From CAZPBN01 sp964584935 (GTDB lineage Bacteria > Acidobacteriota > Aminicenantia > Aminicenantales > Aminicenantaceae): a DNA stretch of 64,000 nucleotides. Made by a program: the position numbers and the translations under genes. Of this stretch, positions 1 to 7,628 are shown piece by piece. Each line of letters begins with the position of its first letter. Within the stretch, counting starts at the first letter, position 1. The stretch spans positions 1 through 64,000 of the forward strand of contig CAZPBN010000008.1 of NCBI GenBank assembly GCA_964584935.1, read 5' to 3'. The notes beneath the pieces are model-generated. The model was not told where the DNA came from and ran no database searches. It was given only the letters and a program-made list of their open reading frames with translations.

Positions 1-81
1 ACGTAACCAATTTTTCTTCAAAAAATTAGTACATGTCCCGTATTTTCATGGCGTTTATTGCGTTTGTTGGGTTTGAACATC

Positions 82-387
82 TTAGTTAAGTTTTTCTATA
101 TCTTTTAACACTTTGATTATCAACGGTTTCAATTTTGGAATGTCTTCTTTTACAACAAGCCATACCTCTTTAAAATCGACAATAAAATAACCATGGATGA
201 TTTTATCCCTCATCCCAGCCATATCTCGCCAGGGTATAGAGGGATACTTGTTTCGGATATCCTCAGGTATATTTTTTGCTGCTTCACCCACTACCTCAAT
301 ACACCTTATAACTGCATCGCAAGTTTTATGATCTTTGAAAAATTGGTCACGGCTTACATCCTCAACATACCCCTCGGCTCTTTCCAT
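82..387 (-). CDS. hepT: HepT-like toxin (DUF86, HEPN fold), start uncertain
   Basis: Small HEPN-fold protein of the HepT/DUF86 family, the toxin (RNase) half of MntA-HepT pairs. The family motif R-x4-H-x-Y is present in RDKIIHGYF near residue 61, together with the typical GEAAKNIP and PWRDMAGMR blocks. It lies directly downstream of a MntA-type nucleotidyltransferase gene on the same strand. From the first ATG the protein is about 101 residues and lacks the usual N-terminal helix. Codons upstream of this ATG, in the same frame, read KRRLYLEDIVKYM, which is what the family normally starts with, but no ATG, GTG or TTG opens that stretch. The ATG that overlaps the antitoxin stop (ATGA) is in another frame. 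Either a frameshift damaged the start, or an unusual start is used. Family call is firm; activity is uncertain. Confidence 0.8.
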   Translation of the reverse strand: MERAEGYVEDVSRDQFFKDHKTCDAVIRCIEVVGEAAKNIPEDIRNKYPSIPWRDMAGMRDKIIHGYFIVDFKEVWLVVKEDIPKLKPLIIKVLKDIEKLN

Positions 388-427
388 GTACTTAACAATA
401 TCTTCAAGATAAAGCCTACGCTTCTCT

Positions 428-721
428 TCATAATGAAATGGTCTCTTTTATTATAGTTTCTCTTAACTCTTTTCGAATATTTTTCCTCGGAACAACATCA
501 GCTTTAATTCCAAGAATGTCAGAAAAATAATTTTCAAGTGAAACAATATGAAGAAGACTTACTGAATTTTTAAATTCTACAAGAATATCAATATCACTTT
601 TTCCTTTTTGTTCGTTCCTCACATAGGAACCGAAAATAGCAATCGTTTTTACTTTAAACTTTTTTTCGAGCTCTTTTCTATGTTGCTTTATTATTTTCTT
701 AATTTGATCCAGATTTCTCAT
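428..721 (-). CDS. mntA: MntA-like nucleotidyltransferase antitoxin
   Basis: Minimal nucleotidyltransferase, the usual partner of HepT toxins; in studied pairs it AMPylates the toxin and silences it. The catalytic signature is visible: GSYVRN followed by SDIDILV, the GSx(10)DxD pattern of the Pol-beta superfamily, about residues 33-50. The N-terminal helix (DQIKKIIKQHRKELEKKF) is also typical. I chose the ATG at 721 (MRNLDQ) because the longer reading from a TTG at 730 only adds codons drawn from the adjacent 9-bp repeat array. No clear Shine-Dalgarno precedes it, since the repeat array occupies that position. The stop codon sits at the beginning of the hepT reading region, so the two were probably translationally coupled. 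Confidence 0.8.
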   Translation of the reverse strand: MRNLDQIKKIIKQHRKELEKKFKVKTIAIFGSYVRNEQKGKSDIDILVEFKNSVSLLHIVSLENYFSDILGIKADVVPRKNIRKELRETIIKETISL

Positions 722-724
722 TTT

Positions 725-796
725 AGTCAATCTAGTCTATCTGGTCTGTTTGGTCATTCTAGTCTATTTAGTCCTTCTGGTCTATTTGGTCTGGTT
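725..796. repeat. 9-bp tandem repeat array, locus 1 (8 units)
   Basis: Eight consecutive 9-bp units such as AGTCTATCT, GGTCTGTTT, AGTCTATTT and GGTCTATTT. Consensus is RGTCTRTTT. The array abuts the 5' end of the mntA gene and occupies its leader. The same family recurs at 1428, 21356 (reverse orientation), 29771 and 36561. A short purine-rich run (GCGAGAGGGGCGAGACGGG) follows near 805. Confidence 0.85.
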
Positions 797-926
797 GATT
801 TATGAAGAAGCGAGAGGGGCGAGACGGGTGAGAAAGATTCATTTCGTTACTTTCGTTTTTTGGGTGAGATTCTTTTTTGACACTTTCTCGTCATATCAAG
901 TTATTGATTTATAGGAGCCTTTTCCA

Positions 927-1209
927 TTGATAGTTGAATATTCCAATCACTTAAAGCAAAGACTCGAATTAAGAAAATTTCCAGAGAATTTGCCTAAACT
1001 CATATTTGAATTTTTTGATGAAAAATATTTCGATCATGAAACAGGGAACTTTATTGCTATTAAAAAAGTTAAATATTGTCATAGAACTCGAGAAGTCATA
1101 ATTGCTTATACAGAAAAAAAACAAAATAGTTGAAATTTTAACCATACATCCATTGAAAAAATCTCAAAAAGCCAATAGAATAAATAATAAGCAGTGGAAA
1201 AAATTATGA
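927..1209 (+). pseudogene. DUF4258-like small protein, frameshifted in an A8 run
   Basis: The first frame starts at TTG 927, nine bases after a good AGGAG, and gives 68 residues (IVEYSNHLKQRLELRK...) ending at a TGA at 1131. Immediately after a run of eight A at 1114-1121, another frame continues with KIVEILTIHPLKKSQKANRI and ends WKKL at a TGA (1207-1209). That second part is what small proteins of this DUF4258-like type normally carry at their C terminus, so one gene has been split by a single-base slip in the A run. The restored stop overlaps the next gene's ATG (ATGA at 1206-1209), supporting an original coupled pair. It could be a decayed gene, a sequencing or assembly error in a homopolymer, or slippage that restores the product. 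The family name is by resemblance. Confidence 0.65.
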
Positions 1210-1424
1210 CTAAAGAATTAAAAGTTTTTTATGATCGCAAAAACGACATCCTTTCTCTTTCTAAAGAGGGTATAGAAGATGGTTTTATCGAAATCCATGC
1301 TGGAGTTCATATCGAATATAACGATAAAAAGGAATTTATAGGGATTGAAATTCTTAATGCATCCAGGATATTGAAAGATGTTGTCAAACCTATCCAAAAT
1401 AATTCCCAACACATCATGCGGTGA
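1206..1424 (+). CDS. DUF2283 family protein
   Basis: Protein of 72 residues from the ATG at 1206. It matches the DUF2283 pattern: an N-terminal FYDRKNDILSLS strand pair, a middle GVHIEYNDKKEFIGIEILNAS block with the diagnostic GIEILNAS, then a short tail. DUF2283 genes often sit directly after DUF4258-type genes and such pairs are suspected toxin-antitoxin-like modules; the biochemical role is unknown. The start is chosen because ATG 1206 overlaps the restored stop of the preceding frameshifted gene; a GTG at 1194 would add four residues. The stop is three bases before the second 9-bp repeat array. Confidence 0.75.
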   Translation: MTKELKVFYDRKNDILSLSKEGIEDGFIEIHAGVHIEYNDKKEFIGIEILNASRILKDVVKPIQNNSQHIMR

Positions 1425-1427
1425 TTT

Positions 1428-1535
1428 AGTCCTTTTAGTCTATCTAGTCTATTTCGTCTGTTTAGTCCGTTTGGTCTGTTTGGTCTATCTAGTCTGTTTA
1501 TCATATCTAGTCTATTTAGTCCTTTTAGTCTGGGT
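1428..1535. repeat. 9-bp tandem repeat array, locus 2 (12 units)
   Basis: Twelve consecutive 9-bp units (AGTCCTTTT, AGTCTATCT, CGTCTGTTT, GGTCTGTTT and similar), the longest copy of this family in the window. It begins four bases after the DUF2283 stop codon. Its right part overlaps the last codons and stop of the HD-domain gene on the opposite strand. Because the unit is a multiple of three, it is open in every frame and gives low-complexity spurious ORFs. Confidence 0.88.
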
Positions 1536-2324
1536 TGATAACGGAAGATTTTTATTCAAATAGGATTTGGTGGTGGTGTAGGCGGTTTGGGCTTTATCGG
1601 ATTGGGGAAGAGCCTCCCGGATTTTCTCCAGGTATTCTCTTTTTTGGATCAGCTGGAATGTGAGGGGAAAATTGACGTCGTAGATCCATGCCATTTGAAG
1701 CAGTTTCAAATCATTGAGATTTCTGACGTTGCTATGGTTTACGATTTTTCCTGAGACCAAATCATTGCAGACATCATCCGATATATAAAAATTATCCGGA
1801 AGTTCCAGTTCAAGGCTTTCATTGGAATGCTTTTTCCCGTTGTGGTAGTAGTCTGTCACCACATACAGAACATCCAACTTGTCCGCATCTCTGAGTAATT
1901 TGAGAAAGAAAAGACAGCGCTCGGTTTCATTTTGAACAAGGCTCGCCTTATTGTGATTGAGAATGGAGCAGTGAATGATTTCGGCTGTATTTTTCTCTAT
2001 CCCCTCCAAAACGTTTTCCTGATTCAAGACTTTTATGCTCAATTGAGCATGGTTTTCAGACTTGAAATCAGAAAATGTTTGGTAGCGTTCGTATTGTTCG
2101 AACCGGCCCACATCATGGAAAAGGGCAATGGTTTTGGCAAGGTCAAGGTCTTGTTTATTTAAATGGAGGCTTTGTCCCAGACGGATGATTTCCTCGCAGA
2201 CTCTATAGGTGTGGTCCTTTTTTATCTCAATATTCTGGGTGTATTTTTGATCAGGGGATTTGAATCTGAGCACATAGTTTTCAAACCAGGATTCCATTCT
2301 CTGTAAGTCTTTTGGGATAATCAT
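1512..2324 (-). CDS. HD-domain phosphohydrolase
   Basis: Protein of about 270 residues with a metal-dependent HD phosphohydrolase domain. The metal ligands are visible: H in HTYRVCEE near residue 40, the HD pair in ALFHDVGRF near 70, a further H in IHCSILNH and a D in LLRDADKLD. Such proteins hydrolyse phosphate esters of nucleotides or related compounds; nothing here shows which. I preferred the ATG at 2324 over the TTG at 2339. The last ten or so residues (STQTKRTK) are encoded by the 9-bp repeat array, so the original C terminus may have been replaced by repeat DNA. It stands alone between the DUF2283 gene (convergent) and the two-component module. Confidence 0.8.
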   Translation of the reverse strand: MIIPKDLQRMESWFENYVLRFKSPDQKYTQNIEIKKDHTYRVCEEIIRLGQSLHLNKQDLDLAKTIALFHDVGRFEQYERYQTFSDFKSENHAQLSIKVLNQENVLEGIEKNTAEIIHCSILNHNKASLVQNETERCLFFLKLLRDADKLDVLYVVTDYYHNGKKHSNESLELELPDNFYISDDVCNDLVSGKIVNHSNVRNLNDLKLLQMAWIYDVNFPLTFQLIQKREYLEKIREALPQSDKAQTAYTTTKSYLNKNLPLSTQTKRTK

Positions 2325-2709
2325 TGATATTCGTATCAAAAAGGAATTTATTTTTATATCAAAATAAATTTGACCGAAGTTTCATATTCTTAATTTTGTA
2401 AAGGAGACAGCGGTATTTCTGTTTATTGCTATCTCTATAGAATGGATATACTTATTCATTAATAGTGGTGAAAGATCAAACCTAGATAGGGATTGATTTT
2501 TGATAGGCTACCGCCGGTGGGCTTTTTCGGGTTATTCAGTTTTAAAAACAATCTCCTGTCTATCTATCTTCAGCTCATGTGTTCAGCATTCTTTAAATCA
2601 AAACAAAAATCTCTTGTTAACCCTGCAGACTGACAAAAAAAATCTAAAAACACAACTTTGTAAAGAGTCATTATAAATTAACACAAAATCTCTGTCAAAT
2701 ATGATGTCT
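2325..2709. other. Intergenic region, no gene seen
   Basis: About 385 bases between two leftward genes. It is AT-rich and has no convincing reading frame. A GC-rich imperfect hairpin at about 2503-2525 (GGCTACCG...CGGTGGGC) is followed on the plus strand by TTTTT, so it resembles a plus-strand terminator, but no plus-strand gene lies just upstream. On the minus strand the same hairpin would fall in the leader of the HD gene. Confidence 0.4.
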
Positions 2710-3096
2710 TTATGCATTGGTTTTTTGTGTTTTTCTTTTATTTGCCATTTTTTGGAGTGTATCCATCAGATATTCCATCTCTGTTGATTTTGAAAAAAAG
2801 TAGTCTGCGCCTTTTTCCATACACTTTTTCCTGTATTGAGAGAAAGGATAATTGGTGAGAATGATAACCAGGGGTTTGAGCTTGTTTTGTTTTATGGCTT
2901 CCAGAGCCTTGATCCCCCCTCCTCCAGGCATTCGGATGTCCATGATCACAACATCAGGATGGAGTTTCTCAATGGCTTTGACGGCTCCGACAGCCTCTTC
3001 AGCCTGACCCACGACGGTCAGTCCCTGGATTTCAGAAAGCATTTCCACCAGACGGGTACGCAGCACTTTGGAATCGTCAGCGATCAGCAAATACAA
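2710..3096 (-). CDS. Stand-alone CheY-like response regulator
   Basis: Receiver domain only, 128 residues. The acidic pocket is ADD at residues 6-8, the phospho-acceptor is the D in VIMDIRMP near residue 53, the switch T is in ILTNYP, and the conserved lysine is in FSKS near 103. There is no DNA-binding or enzymatic output domain, so it probably acts by protein contact or as a phosphate relay. It lies 141 bases downstream of a NarL-type regulator and on the same strand, which suggests it belongs to the same signalling module as the kinase at 3872-5371. Confidence 0.87.
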   Translation of the reverse strand: MYLLIADDSKVLRTRLVEMLSEIQGLTVVGQAEEAVGAVKAIEKLHPDVVIMDIRMPGGGGIKALEAIKQNKLKPLVIILTNYPFSQYRKKCMEKGADYFFSKSTEMEYLMDTLQKMANKRKTQKTNA

Positions 3097-3237
3097 CGTT
3101 TCATCTCCTGTGGTTTTTTTTGAAACTTGCCTCCCTAATGAATAAAGAGTATTCTGTTTCAGTCAAAACGATATGTAAATAGGATTTTATCTGATTATTC
3201 TGTAGGGGTTTATCCTACAAATAGAGGGGCTTGTTCT

Positions 3238-3879
3238 CTATTCAATCAGATTGTTCTTGAAGGCATAATGAGTGAGCTGGGCATTGGTTTTAAAGTTCAT
3301 TTTGGAAAGGATGCGGGAACGGTAGGTGGAGATGGTTTTCACAGAGAGGGACATTTTTTGGGCAACCTGAGAGGCTGTATTCCCGGAAGCCAGGAGATTG
3401 AACACTTCATATTCGCGGTCTGAAAGGATTTCATGGGGCATTTTCTTTCTGTCCAGGCTGAGCTCTGAAGCCAGCTTCTCTGCTAAGGAAGATGTGATGT
3501 ACTTTTCTCCCCGGGCGATTTTAATCACGGCTTGTTTGAGCTCATCGGGAGCACTTTCCTTGGTGAGATAGCCTGAAGAGCCTGCCCGCAGTGCCCGGAC
3601 CGCGTACTGTTCCTCCGGATAAATACTCAGCACCAGAACAGGGAGATTCGGTTTCTGCCATTTTATCTGCTTCAACACTTCAATTCCACTCTGACGAGGC
3701 ATGGAAATATCAAGAAGAACCAGATCGAATTCAGAAGAATCGATGAGTTCTAAAACCTCAGCACCTGTGCCTGCTTCTGCGGTGACTTGCACACCGGGAA
3801 TTTCGGCAAGAACCTGCTTGATCCCCCGGCGGACAATGGTGTGGTCATCGGCAATCAAAACCTTAATTGTCTTATCCAT
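3238..3879 (-). CDS. NarL/FixJ-family response regulator
   Basis: DNA-binding response regulator of 213 residues. The N-terminal receiver has the ADDH acidic pocket near residues 10-12, phospho-acceptor D in LVLLDISMP near 56, and K in YLTKES near 106. The C-terminal LuxR-type helix-turn-helix runs from about 147 to 205 (LSDREYEVFNLLASG, then SVKTISTYRSRIL). The start overlaps the last codons of the kinase gene by eight bases (ATGGATAA), so the two are translationally coupled and almost surely cognate. The target genes are not evident. Confidence 0.92.
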   Translation of the reverse strand: MDKTIKVLIADDHTIVRRGIKQVLAEIPGVQVTAEAGTGAEVLELIDSSEFDLVLLDISMPRQSGIEVLKQIKWQKPNLPVLVLSIYPEEQYAVRALRAGSSGYLTKESAPDELKQAVIKIARGEKYITSSLAEKLASELSLDRKKMPHEILSDREYEVFNLLASGNTASQVAQKMSLSVKTISTYRSRILSKMNFKTNAQLTHYAFKNNLIE

Positions 3880-5371
3880 AATCTTTCCTTTGAGAGGGGA
3901 CTTTTTGTTTCCGGTTTAAGGGGATGGAAACAGTCAGAGTTGTTCCTTTTCTGGAGACTCCTTTTATTTTCATCTTCCCGTTAAAAGGACGCAGCCGTTC
4001 CCTTATGCCCATAAGGCCAAACGAGCGGTATGAATTCACCTGCTGTTCTGTGATGCCCCTGCCATTATCCTTGATTGTGAGCTCCAATCTTTTGGACTTG
4101 CCTCCATAGACTTTCAGGCTGAATGACGCCTGGGTGGCTTGCGCATGCCTTAATATATTGGTCAAGGATTCCTGAAAAATGCGGAACAGGGCTGTTGAAC
4201 ACGCCGAGTCCAGTTCGAAATCCTCGCTGCTGTATTCAAAGTTACACTTGATGCCGGAGCGCTCCTGAAACTGCTGCACCTGCCATTCCAGAGCCGGAAC
4301 CAGACCAAGGTCATCCAGTAAGCCCGGTCTTAATTCCGAGGAAATCCTCTGGGTCGATTTGATAACAGAATCCACTAACTCTATCATGGAATTGAGCTTT
4401 TTCATAAAGGGCTCATCATAATAGCGGTCTTTGGGAGATAGCTTGTTTTTAAGCCAGGATATGTCCATTTTCAAGGCAGTCAGGGACTGCCCGTGTTCAT
4501 CGTGGATCTCCCGGGCTATTTCTCTTCGCTCGTCTTCTCTTATGGACTCCGTATGCTCGGATAGTTCATGCATGGCGTCTTCGGTTCTTTTCTGAGAGGT
4601 GATATCTTCGGTGTGGACCATTACCAGATCCGGTGAAATGAAAATATAGGTTATGGACAGATATTTGCTTTCTTTTATGAATTTGAGTTGAACGTAACCT
4701 TCCCGGCGTATTGTGGATTTTTCAGAGAAACACCGGTGGATGTCATTGATGATTTCAGGACTGTTTGCATAAATTTTGCTCAGTTTTTTTCCTTTATAGG
4801 CTTTGATTCTTCCCCGTGTGATCAATTCGCTGGCATAATTGCAGTCTAAAAGAATAAAATCGTCTTTGACTCTGCGCCAGGTGTAGATGGGGACCGGATT
4901 CCCTTTATACTGGGAGCGAAAACGCTCCTCGCTTTCAGCCAGTTTTTTTTCAATTTTGCTTTTGGCAAGTGCCAGTTTCAGAGTTGAGATGAGCTTTTGT
5001 TTATCAAAAGGCTTGATGACATAATCATAGGCATCTGTTTTCACGGCTGAATCGAGGACCTTGCTCTCAGAAAAACTGGTCAGATAGACAACCGGAATTT
5101 TGTAACGGGAGCGAACCTCTGCGGCTATTTCAATTCCGGAGACATTATCATTAAGCCCCATATCAATGATCATGAGATCCGGCACCGGAGCCTCGGCGCT
5201 TTCAATTTTTTCAAAGGCTTCGTTTCCGGTAAGGGCAATTCCGGATATTTCATAGCCGCTGTTTTTAAGACTCTGTTCAAGGCTTTTGGCAATTCCCGCA
5301 TCGTCTTCCACGATAAAAATTTTCACAGGAGGCTCTGGCGGTGATTCGCTGAAAATGTCAGTGTCTTTCAT
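3872..5371 (-). CDS. Receiver-PAS-HisKA_3 sensor histidine kinase
   Basis: Cytoplasmic kinase of 499 residues without membrane segments. Domains in order: a receiver at about 16-135 (VEDD pocket, acceptor D in MIIDMGLND, K in VIKPFD); a PAS-like sensor at about 145-265; a HisKA_3 dimerisation helix with phospho-acceptor H in AREIHDEHGQ near 290; and a HATPase domain with N box NILRHAQ and G box DNGRGI. HisKA_3 kinases pair with NarL-type regulators, which is exactly the next gene. The unusual point is the N-terminal receiver, which puts a phosphorylatable input ahead of the sensor and makes the protein a hybrid in reverse order. A possible -10 box (TATAAT on the minus strand, 5386-5391) is close to the start. 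Confidence 0.9.
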   Translation of the reverse strand: MKDTDIFSESPPEPPVKIFIVEDDAGIAKSLEQSLKNSGYEISGIALTGNEAFEKIESAEAPVPDLMIIDMGLNDNVSGIEIAAEVRSRYKIPVVYLTSFSESKVLDSAVKTDAYDYVIKPFDKQKLISTLKLALAKSKIEKKLAESEERFRSQYKGNPVPIYTWRRVKDDFILLDCNYASELITRGRIKAYKGKKLSKIYANSPEIINDIHRCFSEKSTIRREGYVQLKFIKESKYLSITYIFISPDLVMVHTEDITSQKRTEDAMHELSEHTESIREDERREIAREIHDEHGQSLTALKMDISWLKNKLSPKDRYYDEPFMKKLNSMIELVDSVIKSTQRISSELRPGLLDDLGLVPALEWQVQQFQERSGIKCNFEYSSEDFELDSACSTALFRIFQESLTNILRHAQATQASFSLKVYGGKSKRLELTIKDNGRGITEQQVNSYRSFGLMGIRERLRPFNGKMKIKGVSRKGTTLTVSIPLNRKQKVPSQRKDYG

Positions 5372-5510
5372 TTGTGATTTTTCTTATTATATCAAAAAAT
5401 TCCTGGTTGCTCATTATAATTCCTCATAATAATAGGGGAATGATATTGCAGAGCGAGACGGGCAAGACCAATATTGTGTAGGGCCTGGTCCCCGAACGGG
5501 CCGCATAGGT

Positions 5511-5635
5511 TTGGATTGACCGGTCAAGCCGGCCAATGACAGGGGAAATGGATTGACCGATCAAGTCGGGCAATGACATATGAAGGGACTGGTCACCGGA
5601 CAGTCCGGCACATGACAAAAGTTCAGACCGGGCGA
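5511..5635. repeat. Palindromic dispersed repeat cluster, island 1
   Basis: Two or more copies of an element built around a GACCGGTCAAGCCGGCC-type stem-loop followed by AATGACA, at about 5511-5541 and 5549-5579, with a degenerate third copy near 5625. Related copies fill the gaps at 7265-7490 and 8996-9440. The 5' flank (CCCGAACGGGCCGCATAGG, from about 5491) also recurs in those islands. No gene is supported in this stretch; translations such as RLDRSIQ are spurious. Confidence 0.75.
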
Positions 5636-5648
5636 TGACAGGGGAAAT

Positions 5649-5715
5649 CGTAAGACGTCAGACGTGAGATGAAATATAAGGAGACATGTGAGACGTTAGA
5701 CGTAAGAAGCAAGAC
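5649..5715. repeat. 7-bp CGTRAGA repeat block, locus 1
   Basis: Short block of the heptamer family: CGTAAGA, CGTCAGA, CGTGAGA, then ATGAAATATAAGGAGACA, then further CGTTAGA and CGTAAGA units. It is the smallest copy of the family expanded at 29174, 29613 and 34371, and sits just upstream of the promoter for the TPR gene. Confidence 0.75.
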
Positions 5716-5779
5716 TAAAGGGATAAGAAAATTGGGACATGGTGCGAGTATATGTCCCTGTTTTTCGATAAAGATGATT

Positions 5780-5808
5780 TTGACAATTGCGAACAATATG
5801 GTTATGAT
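5780..5808 (+). promoter_or_regulatory. Sigma-70-type promoter of the TPR gene
   Basis: TTGACA at 5780-5785, a 17-base spacer, and TATGAT at 5803-5808. Expected start of transcription is near 5815, twenty bases before the ATG at 5835. A GGAGGG ribosome site lies at 5825-5830. One of the best promoter matches in the window. Confidence 0.7.
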
Positions 5809-5834
5809 TGTACTCAGTCAAACCGGAGGGACGT

Positions 5835-7214
5835 ATGACAAGAGAACAAATAAAAACACGTTTTTCACTGAGTGTGCTTTCTGTTTTCATCATGTGTTCG
5901 TTTCTTTACAGCTTTCAGGTCGATCCTTTCTATTCAAGGCTTCTCAAAAAAGGAGAGCAGCATTTTCTGGATCAAAATTACAAAGAGGCTGTCCAGACCT
6001 TAAAAATCGCGGCTTTTGGTCTTAAGGACAATCAACCGCTTCTTACCAAAACCCATATTTTACTGAGCCTCAGTTTTATTAATTTAAAGGATACGGACAA
6101 TTCAAAAAAGTATGCCGCCCAAGCGGCAAGATGGATTGATAACAAGGGATACGAAAGCCTCAACATCAATGATTCCATTAAGGCGGATTTTGATAAACTG
6201 CTTTTGCAATTGAATCTGGTTGAAAAAGAGGAAGTCCAAGAGGAGACAATATCCCTTCCTGCGGATAAAAGCACCAGAGAGCTAGAAAAGGAGCTTAAGA
6301 GGGAAATCAGGAATAATTCTAAGGACGTGAAGTCTTACTTCCAGCTTTATGAACTTTATAGAAAAAACAAGGAATTCAATAAAGCAAAAAGGACACTGAA
6401 AAAGCTGGTCAAAAACAATCCGGACGAATATGCGGGTGCCAGTCTGCTTGGGAAAATTTATTTCAATCAGAACAATTACCGGAAAGCCTCTCAATACTTT
6501 GAAAAAATTCTTTTGATCTCCATGAACAAAACGATTGACAGAGATGCTCTCATTGAGGCAGAAGCCTTCCTTTCTCTTTGTTACTTTCACATGAAGGATT
6601 CAGACAAACTGTTAAGCCTCCTTTCCCAAGCTGCTGACAGCTTTACGCAAAAAAACTTGGAAAATTCCGATTTGGATGATAATGAAATCAATAAGCTCCA
6701 TGAAATCATAGACAGTTATGAGGAACATGTTTCTCAAAAGTCCTATGGAGAACAGATAAAGGAGCTGGAGGATAGGCTGAATGAAGAACCGCGGAATTCT
6801 TTGGTATATTATGACCTTTATGAACTGTACAGAAAAACAGGTGATCCCCAATCCGCTTGGAATGTGCTAAAAAAGCTTGTTGAAAATATTCCTGGCGATC
6901 TCAGAGGACACTTCCTTCTAGCCAAAACAGATTTTCTTTCCAGCCGCTATAAGGATTCACTGGAAAAATTCAAATCCGTGTTAGATAATTCCGAGGACAT
7001 TGAATCGGAAAACACATTGGTCATGAAATCCCTTATCTATGTGGCTGTCTGTTATTTCCATTTAAAGAAAAATGAAAACATGGAAACAGTTGTGCAATAT
7101 ATAGTGAAAGTTCTGGAGGACGAACAGATCAATAATTTGGTCAAAGAGGAAGGGCTGGACAAAGATTGGAGTGAGATTATGGAGACAGTGGATCTGATGT
7201 GGAGCCCAGAGTAA
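5835..7214 (+). CDS. Exported TPR-repeat protein with an internal duplication
   Basis: Protein of 459 residues. The start at ATG 5835 is set by GGAGGG four bases upstream and by the promoter; an upstream in-frame ATG at 5808 would overlap the -10 box. The N terminus is a signal or anchor segment (FSLSVLSVFIMCSFLYSF). The rest is helical TPR-type sequence. A unit of about 150 residues occurs twice: each copy has a YFQLYELYRK or YYDLYELYRK helix, a KTLKKLV/NVLKKLVEN helix, and a later CYFH motif. No enzymatic domain is seen; TPR proteins usually act as scaffolds, here probably in the periplasm. It is isolated by repeat islands on both sides. Function unknown. Confidence 0.75.
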   Translation: MTREQIKTRFSLSVLSVFIMCSFLYSFQVDPFYSRLLKKGEQHFLDQNYKEAVQTLKIAAFGLKDNQPLLTKTHILLSLSFINLKDTDNSKKYAAQAARWIDNKGYESLNINDSIKADFDKLLLQLNLVEKEEVQEETISLPADKSTRELEKELKREIRNNSKDVKSYFQLYELYRKNKEFNKAKRTLKKLVKNNPDEYAGASLLGKIYFNQNNYRKASQYFEKILLISMNKTIDRDALIEAEAFLSLCYFHMKDSDKLLSLLSQAADSFTQKNLENSDLDDNEINKLHEIIDSYEEHVSQKSYGEQIKELEDRLNEEPRNSLVYYDLYELYRKTGDPQSAWNVLKKLVENIPGDLRGHFLLAKTDFLSSRYKDSLEKFKSVLDNSEDIESENTLVMKSLIYVAVCYFHLKKNENMETVVQYIVKVLEDEQINNLVKEEGLDKDWSEIMETVDLMWSPE

Positions 7215-7264
7215 GACGAGTGATTTGGGGCCTACATCCAATACGGAGATTTGGTGCATATAGA

Positions 7265-7490
7265 ATATGGCTTGTTCGGGAAACGGGCTTTGCGGCTCAA
7301 TGCGGGGATTGGGCCCTGCAGAATAGGATTGGATTGCCCGGTCAAGCCGGGCAATGACATAGGAAAGGACTGGTCTCCGAACAGTCCGGCACATAGGAAA
7401 AACGATTGGTGTTACAAAATATGGCTCGTTCATGGATCGGGCCGCATAGGTTTGGATTGCCCGGTCAAGCCGGCCAATGACATAGGAAAA
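7265..7490. repeat. Palindromic dispersed repeat cluster, island 2
   Basis: Contains a perfect hairpin element, TTGCCCGG-TCAAG-CCGGGCAA followed by TGACATAGG (about 7333-7362), and a near copy at about 7454-7484, plus shared flanks (TCGGGAAACGGGCTTTGCGG; CGAACAGTCCGGCACATAGG). It occupies most of the 414-base gap between the TPR and lipoprotein genes. After it, a 27-base segment, ACAAGAATATTATATAATTG and what follows, is directly repeated near 7568-7617. Confidence 0.8.
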
Positions 7491-7628
7491 TGGAAATTGA
7501 AAATTAAAGAATCAGAAATCTTAACAAATATATTTCTTATGTATTGCTTATTCCCCGAAGGGGCAAGAATATTATATAATTGTGAATAAACAAGAATATT
7601 ATATAATTGTGAATAAAAATTAGAAAAC

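Noticed and set aside
1378..1563. Plus-strand ORF rich in LVYLV and FVCLVRL
   Set aside because: Translation of the 9-bp array, not a membrane protein gene.
2450..2560. Possible riboswitch (ATCAAACC ... GGCTACCGCCGG)
   Set aside because: A few bases resemble c-di-GMP-I class sequence, but the conserved core does not line up and no plus-strand gene follows.
7251..7589. ORFs with GLDCPVKPGNDIG or RLDRAIQSY
   Set aside because: Translations of the palindromic repeat, commonly mis-annotated as proteins.
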